Below are positions 1 through 9,864 of a stretch of 64,000 bases of DNA, in pieces. Under the pieces are notes generated by a model. The model searched no databases, had not been told where the DNA came from, and worked only from the letters and a program-made list of their open reading frames with translations. The stretch is from NCBI RefSeq assembly GCF_004211955.1, contig NZ_RHJI01000022.1:24968-88967 (forward strand), read 5' to 3'. The stretch comes from Escherichia sp. E1V33 (GTDB lineage Bacteria; Pseudomonadota; Gammaproteobacteria; Enterobacterales; Enterobacteriaceae). Each line of letters begins with the position of its first letter. Position 1 is the stretch's first letter. Made by a program: the position numbers and the translations under genes.

Positions 1-645
1 ACCTGGGAAAACGCCTTCTTTGGCGTTAACAGCGCCATCGTGCGCATTAGTCCTGACGCGCCTCTCCTGACGCCAGACGTTTTGGCGCCGTGGTCCCGGG
101 TACAGGCCAAAATTGCCGCATCCAATACCGATGAACTGGATGTCCTGCAACAGCTGGGATTCTCGCTGGTCGAAGGGGAAGTGGATTTTGCTCTCCCCGT
201 GATCAACGTTAGTGAAAGCCGTGCAGAAGTGGCTCAAGAATCAGATATTCCAGTACTACGCCAGTTAGCCCGCGAAGCATTCGCACAAAGCCGTTTTCGT
301 ATGCCGTGGTATGCGCCCGACGCCAGTGGTCGCTTTTACGCGCAGTGGATTGAAAATGCCGTGCGCGGCACCTTTGATCATCAATGCCTGGTTTTACGCG
401 CGGCGTCCGGCGAGATTCGCGGCTATGTTTCTCTACGAGAGTTGAATGCCACTGATGCGCGCATTGGTTTATTGGCAGGACGCGGTGCAGGTGCTGAACT
501 GATGCAAACGGCGCTAAACTGGGCGTATGCTCGCGGTAAAACAACATTGCGGGTGGCGACCCAGATGGGCAACACCGCCGCGCTTAAACGATACATACAA
601 AGTGGTGCGAATGTAGAAAGCACCGCGTACTGGTTATACAGGTGA
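1..645 (+). CDS. wecD: dTDP-fucosamine acetyltransferase, 5' end cut off by window
   Basis: GNAT-family enzyme that N-acetylates dTDP-4-amino-4,6-dideoxygalactose with acetyl-CoA to give dTDP-Fuc4NAc, the third sugar of enterobacterial common antigen (ECA). The reading frame is open from base 1 and continuous with the later Met/Val codons, so the gene starts upstream of the window; about 10 residues are missing compared with the 224-residue K-12 protein. The acetyl-CoA loop is visible as [12 protein letters not shown] around residues 155-166 of the visible part. Stops 4 bp before wecE, in the same operon. Product acts in the cytoplasm. Identification is by family pattern and neighbours. Confidence 0.95.
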   Translation, partial: TWENAFFGVNSAIVRISPDAPLLTPDVLAPWSRVQAKIAASNTDELDVLQQLGFSLVEGEVDFALPVINVSESRAEVAQESDIPVLRQLAREAFAQSRFRMPWYAPDASGRFYAQWIENAVRGTFDHQCLVLRAASGEIRGYVSLRELNATDARIGLLAGRGAGAELMQTALNWAYARGKTTLRVATQMGNTAALKRYIQSGANVESTAYWLYR

Positions 646-649
646 TCAC

Positions 650-1780
650 ATGATTCCATTTAACGCACCGCCGGTGGTGGGCACCGAACTCGACTATATG
701 CAGTCGGCAATGGGTAGCGGCAAACTGTGCGGCGATGGCGGTTTTACCCGTCGCTGCCAGCAGTGGCTGGAGCAACGTTTTGGTAGCGCCAAAGTGCTGC
801 TCACGCCGTCCTGCACCGCTTCTCTGGAGATGGCGGCGCTGTTGCTGGATATCCAGCCTGGCGATGAAGTGATCATGCCGAGCTACACCTTTGTCTCCAC
901 CGCCAATGCCTTTGTGCTGCGTGGCGCGAAAATCGTCTTTGTGGATGTTCGCCCGGACACCATGAATATCGACGAAACGCTGATTGAAGCGGCGATCACC
1001 GACAAAACGCGCGTTATCGTGCCGGTCCATTACGCGGGTGTGGCCTGCGAAATGGACACCATTATGGCGTTGGCGAAAAAGCATAATCTGTTTGTGGTGG
1101 AAGATGCCGCTCAGGGCGTGATGTCCACTTACAAAGGGCGTGCGCTGGGAACCATTGGTCATATTGGCTGCTTTAGCTTCCATGAAACCAAAAACTACAC
1201 GGCGGGCGGTGAAGGCGGCGCGACGCTGATTAACGATAAAGCGTTGATCGAACGAGCCGAGATCATCCGTGAAAAAGGCACAAACCGCAGCCAGTTCTTC
1301 CGTGGTCAGGTCGATAAATATACCTGGCGCGATATTGGCTCCAGCTATTTGATGTCCGATCTGCAAGCTGCGTACTTGTGGGCGCAACTGGAAGCAGCGG
1401 ATCGTATTAACCAGCAACGTCTGGCGCTGTGGCAAAACTACTACGATGCGTTAGCACCTCTGGCGAAAGCCGGGCGTATCGAGCTGCCGTCGATTCCCGA
1501 TGGCTGCGGGCAGAACGCGCATATGTTCTACATTAAACTGCGGGATATTGATGACCGGAGCGCGTTGATTAACTTTCTGAAAGAAGCGGAAATTATGGCG
1601 GTGTTCCATTACATTCCGCTGCACGGTTGCCCTGCGGGGGAACGCTTTGGTGAGTTCCACGGCGAAGATCGCTACACCACCAAAGAGAGCGAGCGCCTGC
1701 TGCGCCTGCCGCTGTTCTACAACCTGTCGCCCGTCAATCAGCGTACGGTAATTGCGACCTTGTTGAACTACTTCTCCTGA
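650..1780 (+). CDS. wecE: dTDP-4-amino-4,6-dideoxygalactose transaminase
   Basis: PLP-dependent aminotransferase of the DegT/DnrJ/EryC1/StrS family. It transfers the amino group of glutamate to dTDP-4-keto-6-deoxyglucose, giving dTDP-Fuc4N, the substrate of WecD. The 376-residue length equals the K-12 enzyme. The PLP lysine lies in SFHETKNYTAGGEGG near residue 181, and the upstream VVEDAAQG segment carries the Asp/Gln that contact the cofactor. It starts 4 bp after wecD and ends 1 bp before wzxE, so the three are probably co-translated. Cytoplasmic. Confidence 0.97.
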   Translation: MIPFNAPPVVGTELDYMQSAMGSGKLCGDGGFTRRCQQWLEQRFGSAKVLLTPSCTASLEMAALLLDIQPGDEVIMPSYTFVSTANAFVLRGAKIVFVDVRPDTMNIDETLIEAAITDKTRVIVPVHYAGVACEMDTIMALAKKHNLFVVEDAAQGVMSTYKGRALGTIGHIGCFSFHETKNYTAGGEGGATLINDKALIERAEIIREKGTNRSQFFRGQVDKYTWRDIGSSYLMSDLQAAYLWAQLEAADRINQQRLALWQNYYDALAPLAKAGRIELPSIPDGCGQNAHMFYIKLRDIDDRSALINFLKEAEIMAVFHYIPLHGCPAGERFGEFHGEDRYTTKESERLLRLPLFYNLSPVNQRTVIATLLNYFS

Positions 1781-1781
1781 T

Positions 1782-3032
1782 ATGTCGCTGGCAAAAGCGT
1801 CCCTGTGGACGGCGGCCAGTACGCTGGTCAAGATTGGTGCTGGGTTGCTGGTCGGTAAGTTGCTGGCGGTGTCATTTGGTCCTGCGGGGCTTGGGCTGGC
1901 AGCAAATTTCCGCCAGTTGATTACCGTGCTCGGCGTGCTTGCCGGTGCGGGCATCTTTAATGGCGTAACCAAATACGTTGCCCAGTACCATGATAATCCG
2001 CAGCAGCTGCGCCGCGTGGTCGGCACTTCATCTGCAATGGTGCTTGGCTTTTCCACGCTGATGGCGCTGGTCTTTGTGCTGGCAGCTGCGCCAATCAGCC
2101 AGGGATTGTTTGGTAATAACGACTATCAGGGGCTGGTGCGTTTAGTGGCGCTGGTGCAAATGGGGATCGCCTGGGGCAACCTGTTACTGGCGCTGATGAA
2201 AGGCTTTCGCGATGCCGCAGGTAATGCGTTATCGCTGATTGTCGGTAGCTTGATTGGCGTTCTCGCGTACTACGTCAGTTACCGTTTGGGCGGTTATGAA
2301 GGGGCGTTGCTTGGTCTGGCGCTGATTCCCGCGCTAGTGGTGATTCCTGCCGCTGTCATGTTAATTAAGCGTGGTGCTATCCCGTTAAGCTATCTGAAAC
2401 CCAGTTGGGATAATGGTCTGGCAGGGCAGTTGAGCAAATTTACGCTCATGGCGTTGATTACGTCGGTGACCTTGCCTGTTGCTTACATCATGATGCGTAA
2501 ACTGCTGGCGGCGCAGTATAGCTGGGATGAAGTGGGGATCTGGCAAGGGGTGAGTAGTATTTCCGATGCCTACCTGCAATTTATTACCGCATCGTTCAGC
2601 GTATATTTACTGCCCACGTTGTCGCGGCTAACGGAAAAGCGCGAGATCACCCGGGAAGTGGTTAAATCGCTGAAGTTCGTCTTACCGGCAGTGGCGGCGG
2701 CGAGTTTTACCGTCTGGTTGCTGCGTGATTTTGCCATCTGGCTACTGTTGTCGAATAAATTTACCGCCATGCGCGATCTCTTTGCCTGGCAGTTGGTCGG
2801 CGATGTGTTGAAAGTGGGTGCTTATGTCTTTGGTTATCTGGTGATCGCCAAAGCGTCGTTGCGTTTTTATATTCTGGCGGAAGTCAGCCAGTTCACTTTA
2901 TTGATGGTATTTGCCCACTGGTTGATCCCCGCGCATGGAGCCCTGGGCGCGGCGCAGGCCTACATGGCAACTTATATCGTCTATTTCTCTCTTTGTTGTG
3001 GCGTGTTTTTACTCTGGCGTAGGCGGGCATGA
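1782..3032 (+). CDS. wzxE: ECA lipid III flippase
   Basis: Polytopic inner-membrane protein of the Wzx (MATE-like/MOP) group, 416 residues, with about twelve hydrophobic segments distributed over the whole length. In the ECA pathway it moves undecaprenyl-PP-linked trisaccharide (lipid III) from the cytoplasmic to the periplasmic face. It begins one base after the wecE stop, and its end overlaps the wecF start by 4 bp. Assigned by hydrophobic pattern, length and position in an intact wec cluster. Confidence 0.95.
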   Translation: MSLAKASLWTAASTLVKIGAGLLVGKLLAVSFGPAGLGLAANFRQLITVLGVLAGAGIFNGVTKYVAQYHDNPQQLRRVVGTSSAMVLGFSTLMALVFVLAAAPISQGLFGNNDYQGLVRLVALVQMGIAWGNLLLALMKGFRDAAGNALSLIVGSLIGVLAYYVSYRLGGYEGALLGLALIPALVVIPAAVMLIKRGAIPLSYLKPSWDNGLAGQLSKFTLMALITSVTLPVAYIMMRKLLAAQYSWDEVGIWQGVSSISDAYLQFITASFSVYLLPTLSRLTEKREITREVVKSLKFVLPAVAAASFTVWLLRDFAIWLLLSNKFTAMRDLFAWQLVGDVLKVGAYVFGYLVIAKASLRFYILAEVSQFTLLMVFAHWLIPAHGALGAAQAYMATYIVYFSLCCGVFLLWRRRA

Positions 3033-4108
3033 CTGTACTGATTCACGTACTGGGATCGGATATCCCTCACCATAACCAAACCGTTCTGCGGTTTTTCAAT
3101 GACGCGCTGGCCGCGACGAGCGAGCACGCGCGCGAGTTTATGGTTGCGGGTAAAGATGAAGGCTTAAGTGAAAGTTGCCCGGCGCTTTCTGTGCAATTTT
3201 TCCCTGGGAAAAAATCGCTGGCAGAAGCCGTTATTGCTAAAGCGAAAGCTAACCGCCAGCAACGGTTTTTCTTCCACGGTCAATTCAATCCCAAGTTGTG
3301 GCTGGCGTTGCTTAACGGCGGAATCAAGCCCAGCCAGTTTTACTGGCATATCTGGGGGGCAGATCTCTATGAGGTTTCCAGTGGATTGAAATATAAACTC
3401 TTTTATCCTCTGCGCCGACTGGCACAAAAGCGAGTGGGATGTGTGTTTGCCACTCGAGGAGACTTGAGCTTTTTTGCCAAAACGCATCCTAAGGTGCGGG
3501 GCGAACTGATTTATTTTCCAACCCGTATGGATCCTTCTCTCAATACGATGGCGAACGATCGCCAACGTGAAGGGAAAATGACCATTCTGGTAGGGAACTC
3601 CGGCGACCGCAGCAATGAGCATATCGCCGCCTTGCGTGCTGTTCATCACCAATTTGGCGATACGGTAAAAGTAGTGGTGCCGATGGGATATCCGCCCAAT
3701 AACGATGCATATATCAATGAAGTTCGCCAGGCGGGGCTGGAGTTATTCAGCGAAGAAAATCTGCAAGTTCTAAGCGAAAAACTGGAATTTGATGCCTATC
3801 TGGCGCTACTTCGCCAGTGCGATCTTGGTTACTTTATTTTTGCCCGCCAGCAGGGCATTGGTACGCTGTGCTTGCTGATCCAGGCGGGCATTCCCTGTGT
3901 GCTTAACCGGGAAAATCCGTTCTGGCAGGATATGACAGAGCAACATTTGCCGGTGCTGTTTACCACTGACGATCTTAACGAGGATATTGTGCGTGAAGCG
4001 CAGCGCCAGTTGGCGTCGGTGGATAAAAACAACATTGCCTTCTTTAGCCCGAACTATCTGCAAGGCTGGCAGCGGGCGTTGGCGATTGCCTCCGGGGAGG
4101 TCGCATGA
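3029..4108 (+). CDS. wecF: TDP-Fuc4NAc:lipid II Fuc4NAc transferase
   Basis: Glycosyltransferase (family GT56, also called RffT) that adds Fuc4NAc to lipid II to complete the ECA trisaccharide. It has 359 residues, is mainly soluble and peripheral to the membrane, and has a glycosyltransferase-B-like organisation with a conserved VGNSGD segment around residue 187. Its start ATG overlaps the wzxE stop (ATGA type) and its stop overlaps the wzyE start by 4 bp, which suggests translational coupling through the cluster. Confidence 0.95.
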   Translation: MTVLIHVLGSDIPHHNQTVLRFFNDALAATSEHAREFMVAGKDEGLSESCPALSVQFFPGKKSLAEAVIAKAKANRQQRFFFHGQFNPKLWLALLNGGIKPSQFYWHIWGADLYEVSSGLKYKLFYPLRRLAQKRVGCVFATRGDLSFFAKTHPKVRGELIYFPTRMDPSLNTMANDRQREGKMTILVGNSGDRSNEHIAALRAVHHQFGDTVKVVVPMGYPPNNDAYINEVRQAGLELFSEENLQVLSEKLEFDAYLALLRQCDLGYFIFARQQGIGTLCLLIQAGIPCVLNRENPFWQDMTEQHLPVLFTTDDLNEDIVREAQRQLASVDKNNIAFFSPNYLQGWQRALAIASGEVA

Positions 4109-5457
4109 GCCTGCTGCAATTCAGCGGCCTTTTTGTTGTCTGGCTGCTCTGCACGCTGTTTATCGCCACGCTGACATGGTTTGAGTTTCGCCGCGTGCGC
4201 TTTAACTTCAATGTCTTCTTTTCATTGCTGTTTTTGCTAACCTTTTTCTTCGGCTTCCCGCTGACCAGCTTGCTGGTGTTTCGCTTTGATGTTGCCGTGG
4301 TGCCGCCAGAGATCTTGTTGCAGGCGTTACTTTCTGCGGGGGGATTTTACGCAGTTTACTACGTCACTTACAAAACACGCTTACGCAAACGCGTTGCCGA
4401 TGCACCGCGCCGTCCAGTGTTTACCATGAACCGCGTGGAAACCAATCTCACGTGGGTGATTCTGATGGGCATCGCGCTGGTGAGCGTTGGCATATTTTTC
4501 ATGCATAACGGCTTTTTGCTGTTCCGGCTTAACTCCTACAGCCAGATCTTCTCCAGCGAAGTCTCTGGCGTGGCGTTAAAGCGTTTCTTTTACTTTTTCA
4601 TCCCGGCAATGTTAGTGGTCTACTTTCTGCGCCAGGACAGCAAAGCGTGGCTATTTTTCCTCGTCAGCACGGTCGCCTTTGGCTTGCTGACTTATATGAT
4701 TGTCGGCGGCACTCGCGCCAATATCATCATCGCATTCGCTATTTTCCTGTTTATCGGCATTATTCGCGGCTGGATTTCACTGTGGATGCTGGCGGCGGCG
4801 GGCGTGCTGGGAATTGTTGGCATGTTCTGGCTGGCGCTAAAACGCTACGGAATGAACGTGAGCGGCGATGAGGCGTTCTATACGTTTCTCTATCTCACCC
4901 GCGATACCTTCTCGCCGTGGGAGAATCTGGCGCTGCTGTTGCAGAACTACGACAACATCGACTTCCAGGGGCTGGCACCGATTGTTCGCGATTTCTATGT
5001 TTTTATCCCTTCCTGGCTGTGGCCGGGTCGCCCGAGTATGGTGCTGAACTCCGCCAACTACTTTACCTGGGAAGTGCTGAATAACCACTCCGGACTGGCG
5101 ATCTCGCCTACGCTTATAGGCTCATTGGTTGTTATGGGCGGCGCGTTATTCATTCCGCTCGGGGCGATTGTGGTTGGTCTGATCATCAAATGGTTCGACT
5201 GGCTGTATGAGCTGGGCAACCGCGAAACTAATCGCTATAAGGCTGCGATTCTCCACAGTTTCTGCTTCGGGGCGATTTTCAATATGATTGTGCTGGCGCG
5301 CGAAGGGTTGGATTCGTTTGTCTCGCGTGTCGTCTTTTTTATCGTGGTCTTCGGCGCAAGCCTGATGATTGCAAAACTGCTGTACTGGCTTTTTGATAGC
5401 GCCGGACTCATTCATAAACGAATAAAATCATCGCTCCGGACGCAGATTGAAGGATAA
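4105..5457 (+). CDS. wzyE: ECA polysaccharide chain polymerase
   Basis: Inner-membrane polymerase that links ECA trisaccharide units on the periplasmic face. The 450 residues are strongly hydrophobic with roughly eleven predicted membrane segments and a long periplasmic loop around residues 270-340 ([12 protein letters not shown] to [11 protein letters not shown]). It lies between wecF (4 bp overlap) and wecG (2 bp gap), the arrangement of the K-12 wec cluster. Wzy proteins are poorly conserved between systems, so synteny adds much of the certainty. Confidence 0.95.
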   Translation: MSLLQFSGLFVVWLLCTLFIATLTWFEFRRVRFNFNVFFSLLFLLTFFFGFPLTSLLVFRFDVAVVPPEILLQALLSAGGFYAVYYVTYKTRLRKRVADAPRRPVFTMNRVETNLTWVILMGIALVSVGIFFMHNGFLLFRLNSYSQIFSSEVSGVALKRFFYFFIPAMLVVYFLRQDSKAWLFFLVSTVAFGLLTYMIVGGTRANIIIAFAIFLFIGIIRGWISLWMLAAAGVLGIVGMFWLALKRYGMNVSGDEAFYTFLYLTRDTFSPWENLALLLQNYDNIDFQGLAPIVRDFYVFIPSWLWPGRPSMVLNSANYFTWEVLNNHSGLAISPTLIGSLVVMGGALFIPLGAIVVGLIIKWFDWLYELGNRETNRYKAAILHSFCFGAIFNMIVLAREGLDSFVSRVVFFIVVFGASLMIAKLLYWLFDSAGLIHKRIKSSLRTQIEG

Positions 5458-5459
5458 CA

Positions 5460-6200
5460 ATGAATAACAACACCACGGCACCGACCTATACGCTGCGTGG
5501 CTTACAGTTGATTGGTTGGCGTGATATGCAGCATGCCCTCGATTATCTGTTCGCTGATGGGCAGCTTAAGCAGGGAACGCTGGTTGCCATTAATGCCGAA
5601 AAAATGCTGACCATTGAAGATAACGCCGAGGTCAGGGAGTTAATTAACGCTGCCGAATTTAAATATGCCGATGGCATTAGTGTTGTGCGGTCAGTGCGTA
5701 AAAAGTACCCACAGGCACAGGTTTCCCGCGTTGCAGGTGCCGATCTCTGGGAAGAAGTAATGGCGCGCGCTGGCAAGGAAGGGACGCCGGTGTTTCTTGT
5801 GGGCGGTAAACCTGAAGTGCTGGCGCAGACCGAAGCTAAACTGCGCGACCAGTGGAATGTGAATATCGTTGGTAGCCAGGACGGTTATTTCAAGCCTGAG
5901 CAGCGTCAGGCGCTGTTTGAGCGTATTCACGCCAGTGGTGCGCAAATCGTCACTGTCGCAATGGGATCTCCAAAGCAAGAGATCTTCATGCGTGACTGCC
6001 GCCTGGTGCACCCTAATGCGCTGTATATGGGCGTTGGTGGAACGTACGATGTCTTTACCGGTCATGTAAAACGCGCGCCGAAAATCTGGCAAAAACTGGG
6101 ACTGGAGTGGCTTTATAGACTGCTTTCGCAGCCGAGTCGCATTAAGCGCCAGCTTCGTTTGCTGCGTTATTTACGCTGGCATTACACCGGCGATCTCTGA
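5460..6200 (+). CDS. wecG: UDP-ManNAcA transferase (lipid II synthesis)
   Basis: WecG/TagA/CpsF family (GT26) glycosyltransferase, 246 residues. It transfers N-acetyl-D-mannosaminuronate from UDP-ManNAcA to lipid I to make ECA lipid II. Visible family features are the GVSVVRS-like segment (here DGISVVRS, near residue 70), [11 protein letters not shown] near residue 115 and [12 protein letters not shown] near residue 166. It is the last gene of the wec cluster; a hairpin follows its stop. Confidence 0.96.
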   Translation: MNNNTTAPTYTLRGLQLIGWRDMQHALDYLFADGQLKQGTLVAINAEKMLTIEDNAEVRELINAAEFKYADGISVVRSVRKKYPQAQVSRVAGADLWEEVMARAGKEGTPVFLVGGKPEVLAQTEAKLRDQWNVNIVGSQDGYFKPEQRQALFERIHASGAQIVTVAMGSPKQEIFMRDCRLVHPNALYMGVGGTYDVFTGHVKRAPKIWQKLGLEWLYRLLSQPSRIKRQLRLLRYLRWHYTGDL

Positions 6201-6218
6201 TTTTCCTCTCTCTGTATA

Positions 6219-6256
6219 GCGACGGAGTGGTCACTTCGTCGCCTGCCTGTCTTTTT
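6219..6256 (+). terminator. possible terminator after wecG
   Basis: Eleven-base inverted repeat with one G-T wobble (GCGACGGAGTG at 6219-6229 and CACTTCGTCGC at 6232-6242), followed after about 8 bases by a short T run at 6252-6256. The spacing to the T run is long, so termination may be weak. Confidence 0.4.
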
Positions 6257-6370
6257 ATTACACAAAGCATTCAAATTTTTAATGCTTTATTTGCCATTTC
6301 TTCTGAATTACGAAAACATTCGCAACACTCGATGTACCCATAACGATAACCGGTAACACCGGAAAGCATG

Positions 6371-6381
6371 CAAACACAACA
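6371..6381 (+). promoter_or_regulatory. GcvB sRNA pairing site in yifK leader
   Basis: CAAACACAACA lies 9 bases upstream of the yifK start codon, overlapping the region just before the Shine-Dalgarno sequence. It is complementary to the G/U-rich R1 seed of GcvB, and yifK is an established GcvB target in enterobacteria. The match is seen in the sequence; repression in this strain is inferred. Confidence 0.7.
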
Positions 6382-6390
6382 CGAGGATTT

Positions 6391-7776
6391 ATGGCAGATA
6401 ACAAACCAGAGCTACAGCGTGGGCTGGAAGCTCGACATATCGAACTCATCGCCCTGGGGGGCACCATTGGCGTCGGCCTGTTTATGGGGGCCGCTAGTAC
6501 CCTGAAATGGGCCGGGCCATCCGTATTGTTGGCCTATATCATCGCCGGGCTGTTCGTCTTTTTCATCATGCGCTCAATGGGCGAAATGTTGTTCCTCGAG
6601 CCGGTGACCGGTTCGTTCGCTGTCTACGCGCATCGTTACATGAGCCCGTTCTTTGGCTATCTCACCGCCTGGTCTTACTGGTTTATGTGGATGGCGGTGG
6701 GGATTTCGGAAATTACCGCCATCGGTGTTTATGTCCAGTTCTGGTTCCCGGAGATGGCGCAGTGGATACCCGCATTGATCGCGGTGGCGCTGGTGGCGTT
6801 GGCAAATCTGGCGGCGGTGCGGTTGTACGGCGAAATCGAGTTCTGGTTTGCGATGATCAAAGTCACCACGATTATCGTGATGATTGTCATTGGCCTGGGC
6901 GTGATTTTCTTTGGCTTTGGCAATGGCGGGCAGTCGATTGGTTTTAGCAATCTCACAGAGCATGGCGGTTTCTTTGCTGGTGGCTGGAAAGGGTTCCTGA
7001 CGGCATTGTGTATTGTGGTGGCGTCATACCAGGGCGTGGAACTGATCGGCATCACCGCCGGTGAAGCAAAAAATCCACAAGTCACACTGCGCAGTGCGGT
7101 AGGTAAAGTGCTGTGGCGAATCCTGATTTTCTACGTTGGCGCGATTTTCGTTATCGTCACCATCTTCCCATGGAATGAAATTGGCAGCAACGGCAGCCCG
7201 TTCGTACTGACTTTCGCTAAAATCGGCATTACCGCGGCGGCGGGAATTATCAACTTTGTGGTGCTGACGGCCGCGCTTTCTGGCTGTAACAGCGGCATGT
7301 ACAGTTGCGGACGTATGCTCTATGCGCTGGCGAAAAACCGTCAGTTACCGGCGGCGATGGCGAAAGTTTCCCGTCACGGCGTGCCGGTTGCGGGTGTGGC
7401 AGTATCTATTGCTATTCTGCTAATTGGCTCATGCCTGAACTACATCATTCCCAATCCGCAGCGTGTGTTTGTCTACGTCTACAGTGCCAGCGTGCTTCCG
7501 GGGATGGTGCCATGGTTTGTGATATTGATAAGCCAGTTGCGTTTTCGTCGTGCGCATAAAGCGGCGATTGCTAGCCATCCGTTCCGCTCAATCCTGTTCC
7601 CGTGGGCCAATTACGTAACAATGGCATTCCTGATTTGCGTTTTGATCGGCATGTACTTTAATGAAGATACGCGTATGTCGCTGTTTGTCGGCATCATCTT
7701 CATGCTGGCGGTGACGGCGATTTATAAAGTTTTTGGCCTTAACCGCCACGGTAAAGCGCATAAACTGGAGAAATAA
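6391..7776 (+). CDS. yifK: threonine/serine:H+ symporter (APC family)
   Basis: Amino acid permease of the APC superfamily, AAT subfamily, 461 residues with about 12 membrane segments. The N-terminal [19 protein letters not shown] is the family substrate-binding signature in TM1. The K-12 ortholog, renamed ThrP, takes up threonine and serine, and is under Lrp and GcvB control. A good ribosome-binding site (ACGAGG) precedes the ATG. It is transcribed alone, upstream of the tRNA operon. Confidence 0.93.
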   Translation: MADNKPELQRGLEARHIELIALGGTIGVGLFMGAASTLKWAGPSVLLAYIIAGLFVFFIMRSMGEMLFLEPVTGSFAVYAHRYMSPFFGYLTAWSYWFMWMAVGISEITAIGVYVQFWFPEMAQWIPALIAVALVALANLAAVRLYGEIEFWFAMIKVTTIIVMIVIGLGVIFFGFGNGGQSIGFSNLTEHGGFFAGGWKGFLTALCIVVASYQGVELIGITAGEAKNPQVTLRSAVGKVLWRILIFYVGAIFVIVTIFPWNEIGSNGSPFVLTFAKIGITAAAGIINFVVLTAALSGCNSGMYSCGRMLYALAKNRQLPAAMAKVSRHGVPVAGVAVSIAILLIGSCLNYIIPNPQRVFVYVYSASVLPGMVPWFVILISQLRFRRAHKAAIASHPFRSILFPWANYVTMAFLICVLIGMYFNEDTRMSLFVGIIFMLAVTAIYKVFGLNRHGKAHKLEK

Positions 7777-7828
7777 TCAGCAAAGCGCACAAACCGTAAC
7801 CAAACGCGCATTTTATTTAAAAAGGGAC

Positions 7829-7857
7829 TAGACAGAGTGGTGGGAAGTCCGTATTAT
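7829..7857 (+). promoter_or_regulatory. tRNA operon promoter
   Basis: A -35 element TAGACA (7829-7834), a 17 bp spacer and a -10 element TATTAT (7852-7857) precede argX by 21 bp. The bases after the -10 are very GC-rich (CCACCCCCGC), the kind of discriminator found at stringently controlled stable-RNA promoters. Confidence 0.75.
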
Positions 7858-7878
7858 CCACCCCCGCAACGGCGCTAA

Positions 7879-7955
<77 letters not shown>

Positions 7956-8012
7956 TTTAGTCCCGGCGCTTGAGCTGCGGTGGTAGTAATACCGCGTAAC
8001 AAGATTTGTAGT

Positions 8013-8089
8013 GGTGGCTATAGCTCAGTTGGTAGAGCCCTGGATTGTGATTCCAGTTGTCGTGGGTTCGAATCCCATTAGCCACCCCA
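8013..8089 (+). tRNA. hisR: tRNA-His (anticodon GTG)
   Basis: 77-nt tRNA with encoded CCA. It begins with the extra G at position -1 typical of tRNA-His, followed by GTGGCTA pairing with TAGCCAC. The anticodon GTG lies in the loop GGATTGTGATTCC. Second gene of the operon. Confidence 0.97.
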
Positions 8090-8109
8090 TTATTAGAAGT
8101 TGTGACAAT

Positions 8110-8196
8110 GCGAAGGTGGCGGAATTGGTAGACGCGCTAGCTTCAGGTGTTAGTGTCCTTACGGACGTGGGGGTTCAAGTCCCCCCCCTCGCACCA
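8110..8196 (+). tRNA. leuT: tRNA-Leu (anticodon CAG)
   Basis: 87-nt class II tRNA with a long variable arm (TGTCCTTACGGACG) and encoded CCA. The anticodon CAG is in CTTCAGGTG. The acceptor stem GCGAAGG/CCCTCGC carries one A-C mismatch, which I believe is normal for E. coli tRNA-Leu1. Third gene of the operon. Confidence 0.97.
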
Positions 8197-8238
8197 CGAC
8201 TTTAAAGAATTGAACTAAAAATTCAAAAAGCAGTATTT

Positions 8239-8315
8239 CGGCGAGTAGCGCAGCTTGGTAGCGCAACTGGTTTGGGACCAGTGGGTCGGAGGTTCGAATC
8301 CTCTCTCGCCGACCA
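8239..8315 (+). tRNA. proM: tRNA-Pro (anticodon TGG)
   Basis: 77-nt cloverleaf with encoded CCA. The acceptor stem CGGCGAG pairs with CTCGCCG, and the anticodon TGG is in GGTTTGGGACC. Last gene of the operon, followed directly by a strong terminator. Confidence 0.97.
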
Positions 8316-8321
8316 ATTTTG

Positions 8322-8346
8322 AACCCCGCTTCGGCGGGGTTTTTTG
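8322..8346 (+). terminator. terminator of the tRNA operon
   Basis: Stem AACCCCGC (8322-8329), TTCG tetraloop and GCGGGGTT (8334-8341), continuing into an uninterrupted T run. A textbook intrinsic terminator 7 bases after proM. Confidence 0.93.
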
Positions 8347-8461
8347 TTTTCTGTGCATTCCATCACTCTCCCTTCGCAATAAACGCCCGTAGTAACTCAT
8401 TGCCACACGGTATGATTTCGCCATTAACTCATTGAAGGACGACTTCAGGCAAGGAGCGACT

Positions 8462-9697
8462 ATGCTGCAACAGGTTCCAACGCGTGCTTTTCACGTGATG
8501 GCGAAACCGAGCGGTTCCGATTGTAATCTGAACTGTGACTACTGTTTTTATCTCGAAAAACAATCCCTTTACCGTGAAAATCCAGTCACGCATATGGACG
8601 ATGACACGCTGGAAGCGTATGTCCGCCACTATATCGCCGCCAGCGAACCACAAAACGAAGTCGCTTTTACCTGGCAGGGCGGTGAGCCAACGCTGTTGGG
8701 GCTGGAGTTTTACCGCCGTGCCGTAAAGTTACAGGCGAAATACGGTGCTGGCAGGCAGGTAAGTAACAGCTTCCAGACTAACGGAGTACTGCTGGATGAC
8801 GAATGGTGTGCATTTCTGGCAGAAAATCATTTTCTTGTTGGGTTATCGCTGGATGGCCCGCCTGAGATCCACAATCAATATCGCGTGACTAAAGGCGGCA
8901 GACCCACGCATAAGCTGGTGATGCGTGCCTTGAAGCTGCTGCAAAAGCATCATGTCGACTATAACGTGCTGGTCTGCGTCAACCGCACCAGCGCGCAGCA
9001 ACCGTTGCAGGTTTATGATTTTTTGTGCGATGCGGGAGTCGAATTCATCCAGTTTATTCCGGTGGTCGAGCGCCTGGCTGATGAAACGGCTACTCATGCT
9101 GGACTTAAGTTACATGCGCCTGGCGATATTCAGGGCGAACTGACGGAATGGTCGGTGCGTCCCGATGAATTTGGTGAATTTCTGGTGGCGATTTTTGACC
9201 ACTGGATCAAACGCGATGTCGGCAAGATTTTCGTGATGAATATCGAATGGGCATTTGCCAATTTTGTCGGTGCGCCGGGTGCGGTTTGCCATCATCAGCC
9301 AACCTGTGGGCGCTCGGTGATTGTTGAGCACAACGGCGACGTTTATGCCTGCGATCACTTTGTTTATCCGCAATATCGACTGGGAAACATGCATCAGCAG
9401 ACCATCGCAGAAATGGTAGATTCTCCGCAGCAGCAGGCTTTTGGTGAAGATAAATTTAAGCACTTACCGGCGCAGTGTCGCAGTTGCAACGTGTTAAAAG
9501 CGTGCTGGGGAGGCTGCCCGAAACACCGCTTTATGCTCGATGCCAGCAGCAAACCAGGGCTGAATTATTTGTGTGCCGGGTATCAGCGTTATTTCCGCCA
9601 TCTACCACCGTATCTTAAAGCAATGTCTGATTTGCTGGCACACGGTCGCCCGGCCAGTGACATTATGCAGGCGCATTTGATGGTGGTGAATAAGTAA
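8462..9697 (+). CDS. aslB: anaerobic sulfatase-maturating enzyme homolog (radical SAM)
   Basis: Radical SAM protein of the anSME family, 411 residues. In this family the enzyme converts the active-site Ser or Cys of a sulfatase to formylglycine without oxygen. The SAM [4Fe-4S] motif is Cys21, Cys25, Cys28 (CNLNCDYC). A C-terminal SPASM-type cysteine set is visible at CHHQPTCG, YACDH and CRSCNVLKACWGGC. The ATG at 8462 is chosen because AAGGAG sits 5 bases upstream; an in-frame ATG 30 bases earlier has no such site. Its likely substrate is AslA, encoded convergently next door. Confidence 0.93.
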   Translation: MLQQVPTRAFHVMAKPSGSDCNLNCDYCFYLEKQSLYRENPVTHMDDDTLEAYVRHYIAASEPQNEVAFTWQGGEPTLLGLEFYRRAVKLQAKYGAGRQVSNSFQTNGVLLDDEWCAFLAENHFLVGLSLDGPPEIHNQYRVTKGGRPTHKLVMRALKLLQKHHVDYNVLVCVNRTSAQQPLQVYDFLCDAGVEFIQFIPVVERLADETATHAGLKLHAPGDIQGELTEWSVRPDEFGEFLVAIFDHWIKRDVGKIFVMNIEWAFANFVGAPGAVCHHQPTCGRSVIVEHNGDVYACDHFVYPQYRLGNMHQQTIAEMVDSPQQQAFGEDKFKHLPAQCRSCNVLKACWGGCPKHRFMLDASSKPGLNYLCAGYQRYFRHLPPYLKAMSDLLAHGRPASDIMQAHLMVVNK

Positions 9698-9720
9698 AAA
9701 AGCGGCCGTTTTGCGGCCGC
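9696..9720 (-). terminator. terminator for the aslA strand, at the aslB end
   Basis: The inverted repeat GCGGCC-GTTTTGC-GGCCGC (9702-9720) has six A's on its left side, so on the minus strand it reads as stem plus T run. It fits termination of aslA transcripts that cross the intervening repeat; it could also act weakly for aslB. Confidence 0.6.
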
Positions 9721-9732
9721 CTGCGGTTGATT

Positions 9733-9836
<104 letters not shown>

Positions 9837-9864
9837 AAAGGCAGATCACAGCGATAGCGCCGGC

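Noticed and set aside
584..1435. 283-codon open frame on the minus strand within wecD/wecE
   Set aside because: Antisense to well-identified ECA genes; no recognisable protein features.
40..1780. Possible GTG start of wecD at base 40
   Set aside because: The frame is open and matches the WecD N-terminal sequence from base 1, so base 40 is an internal Val codon.
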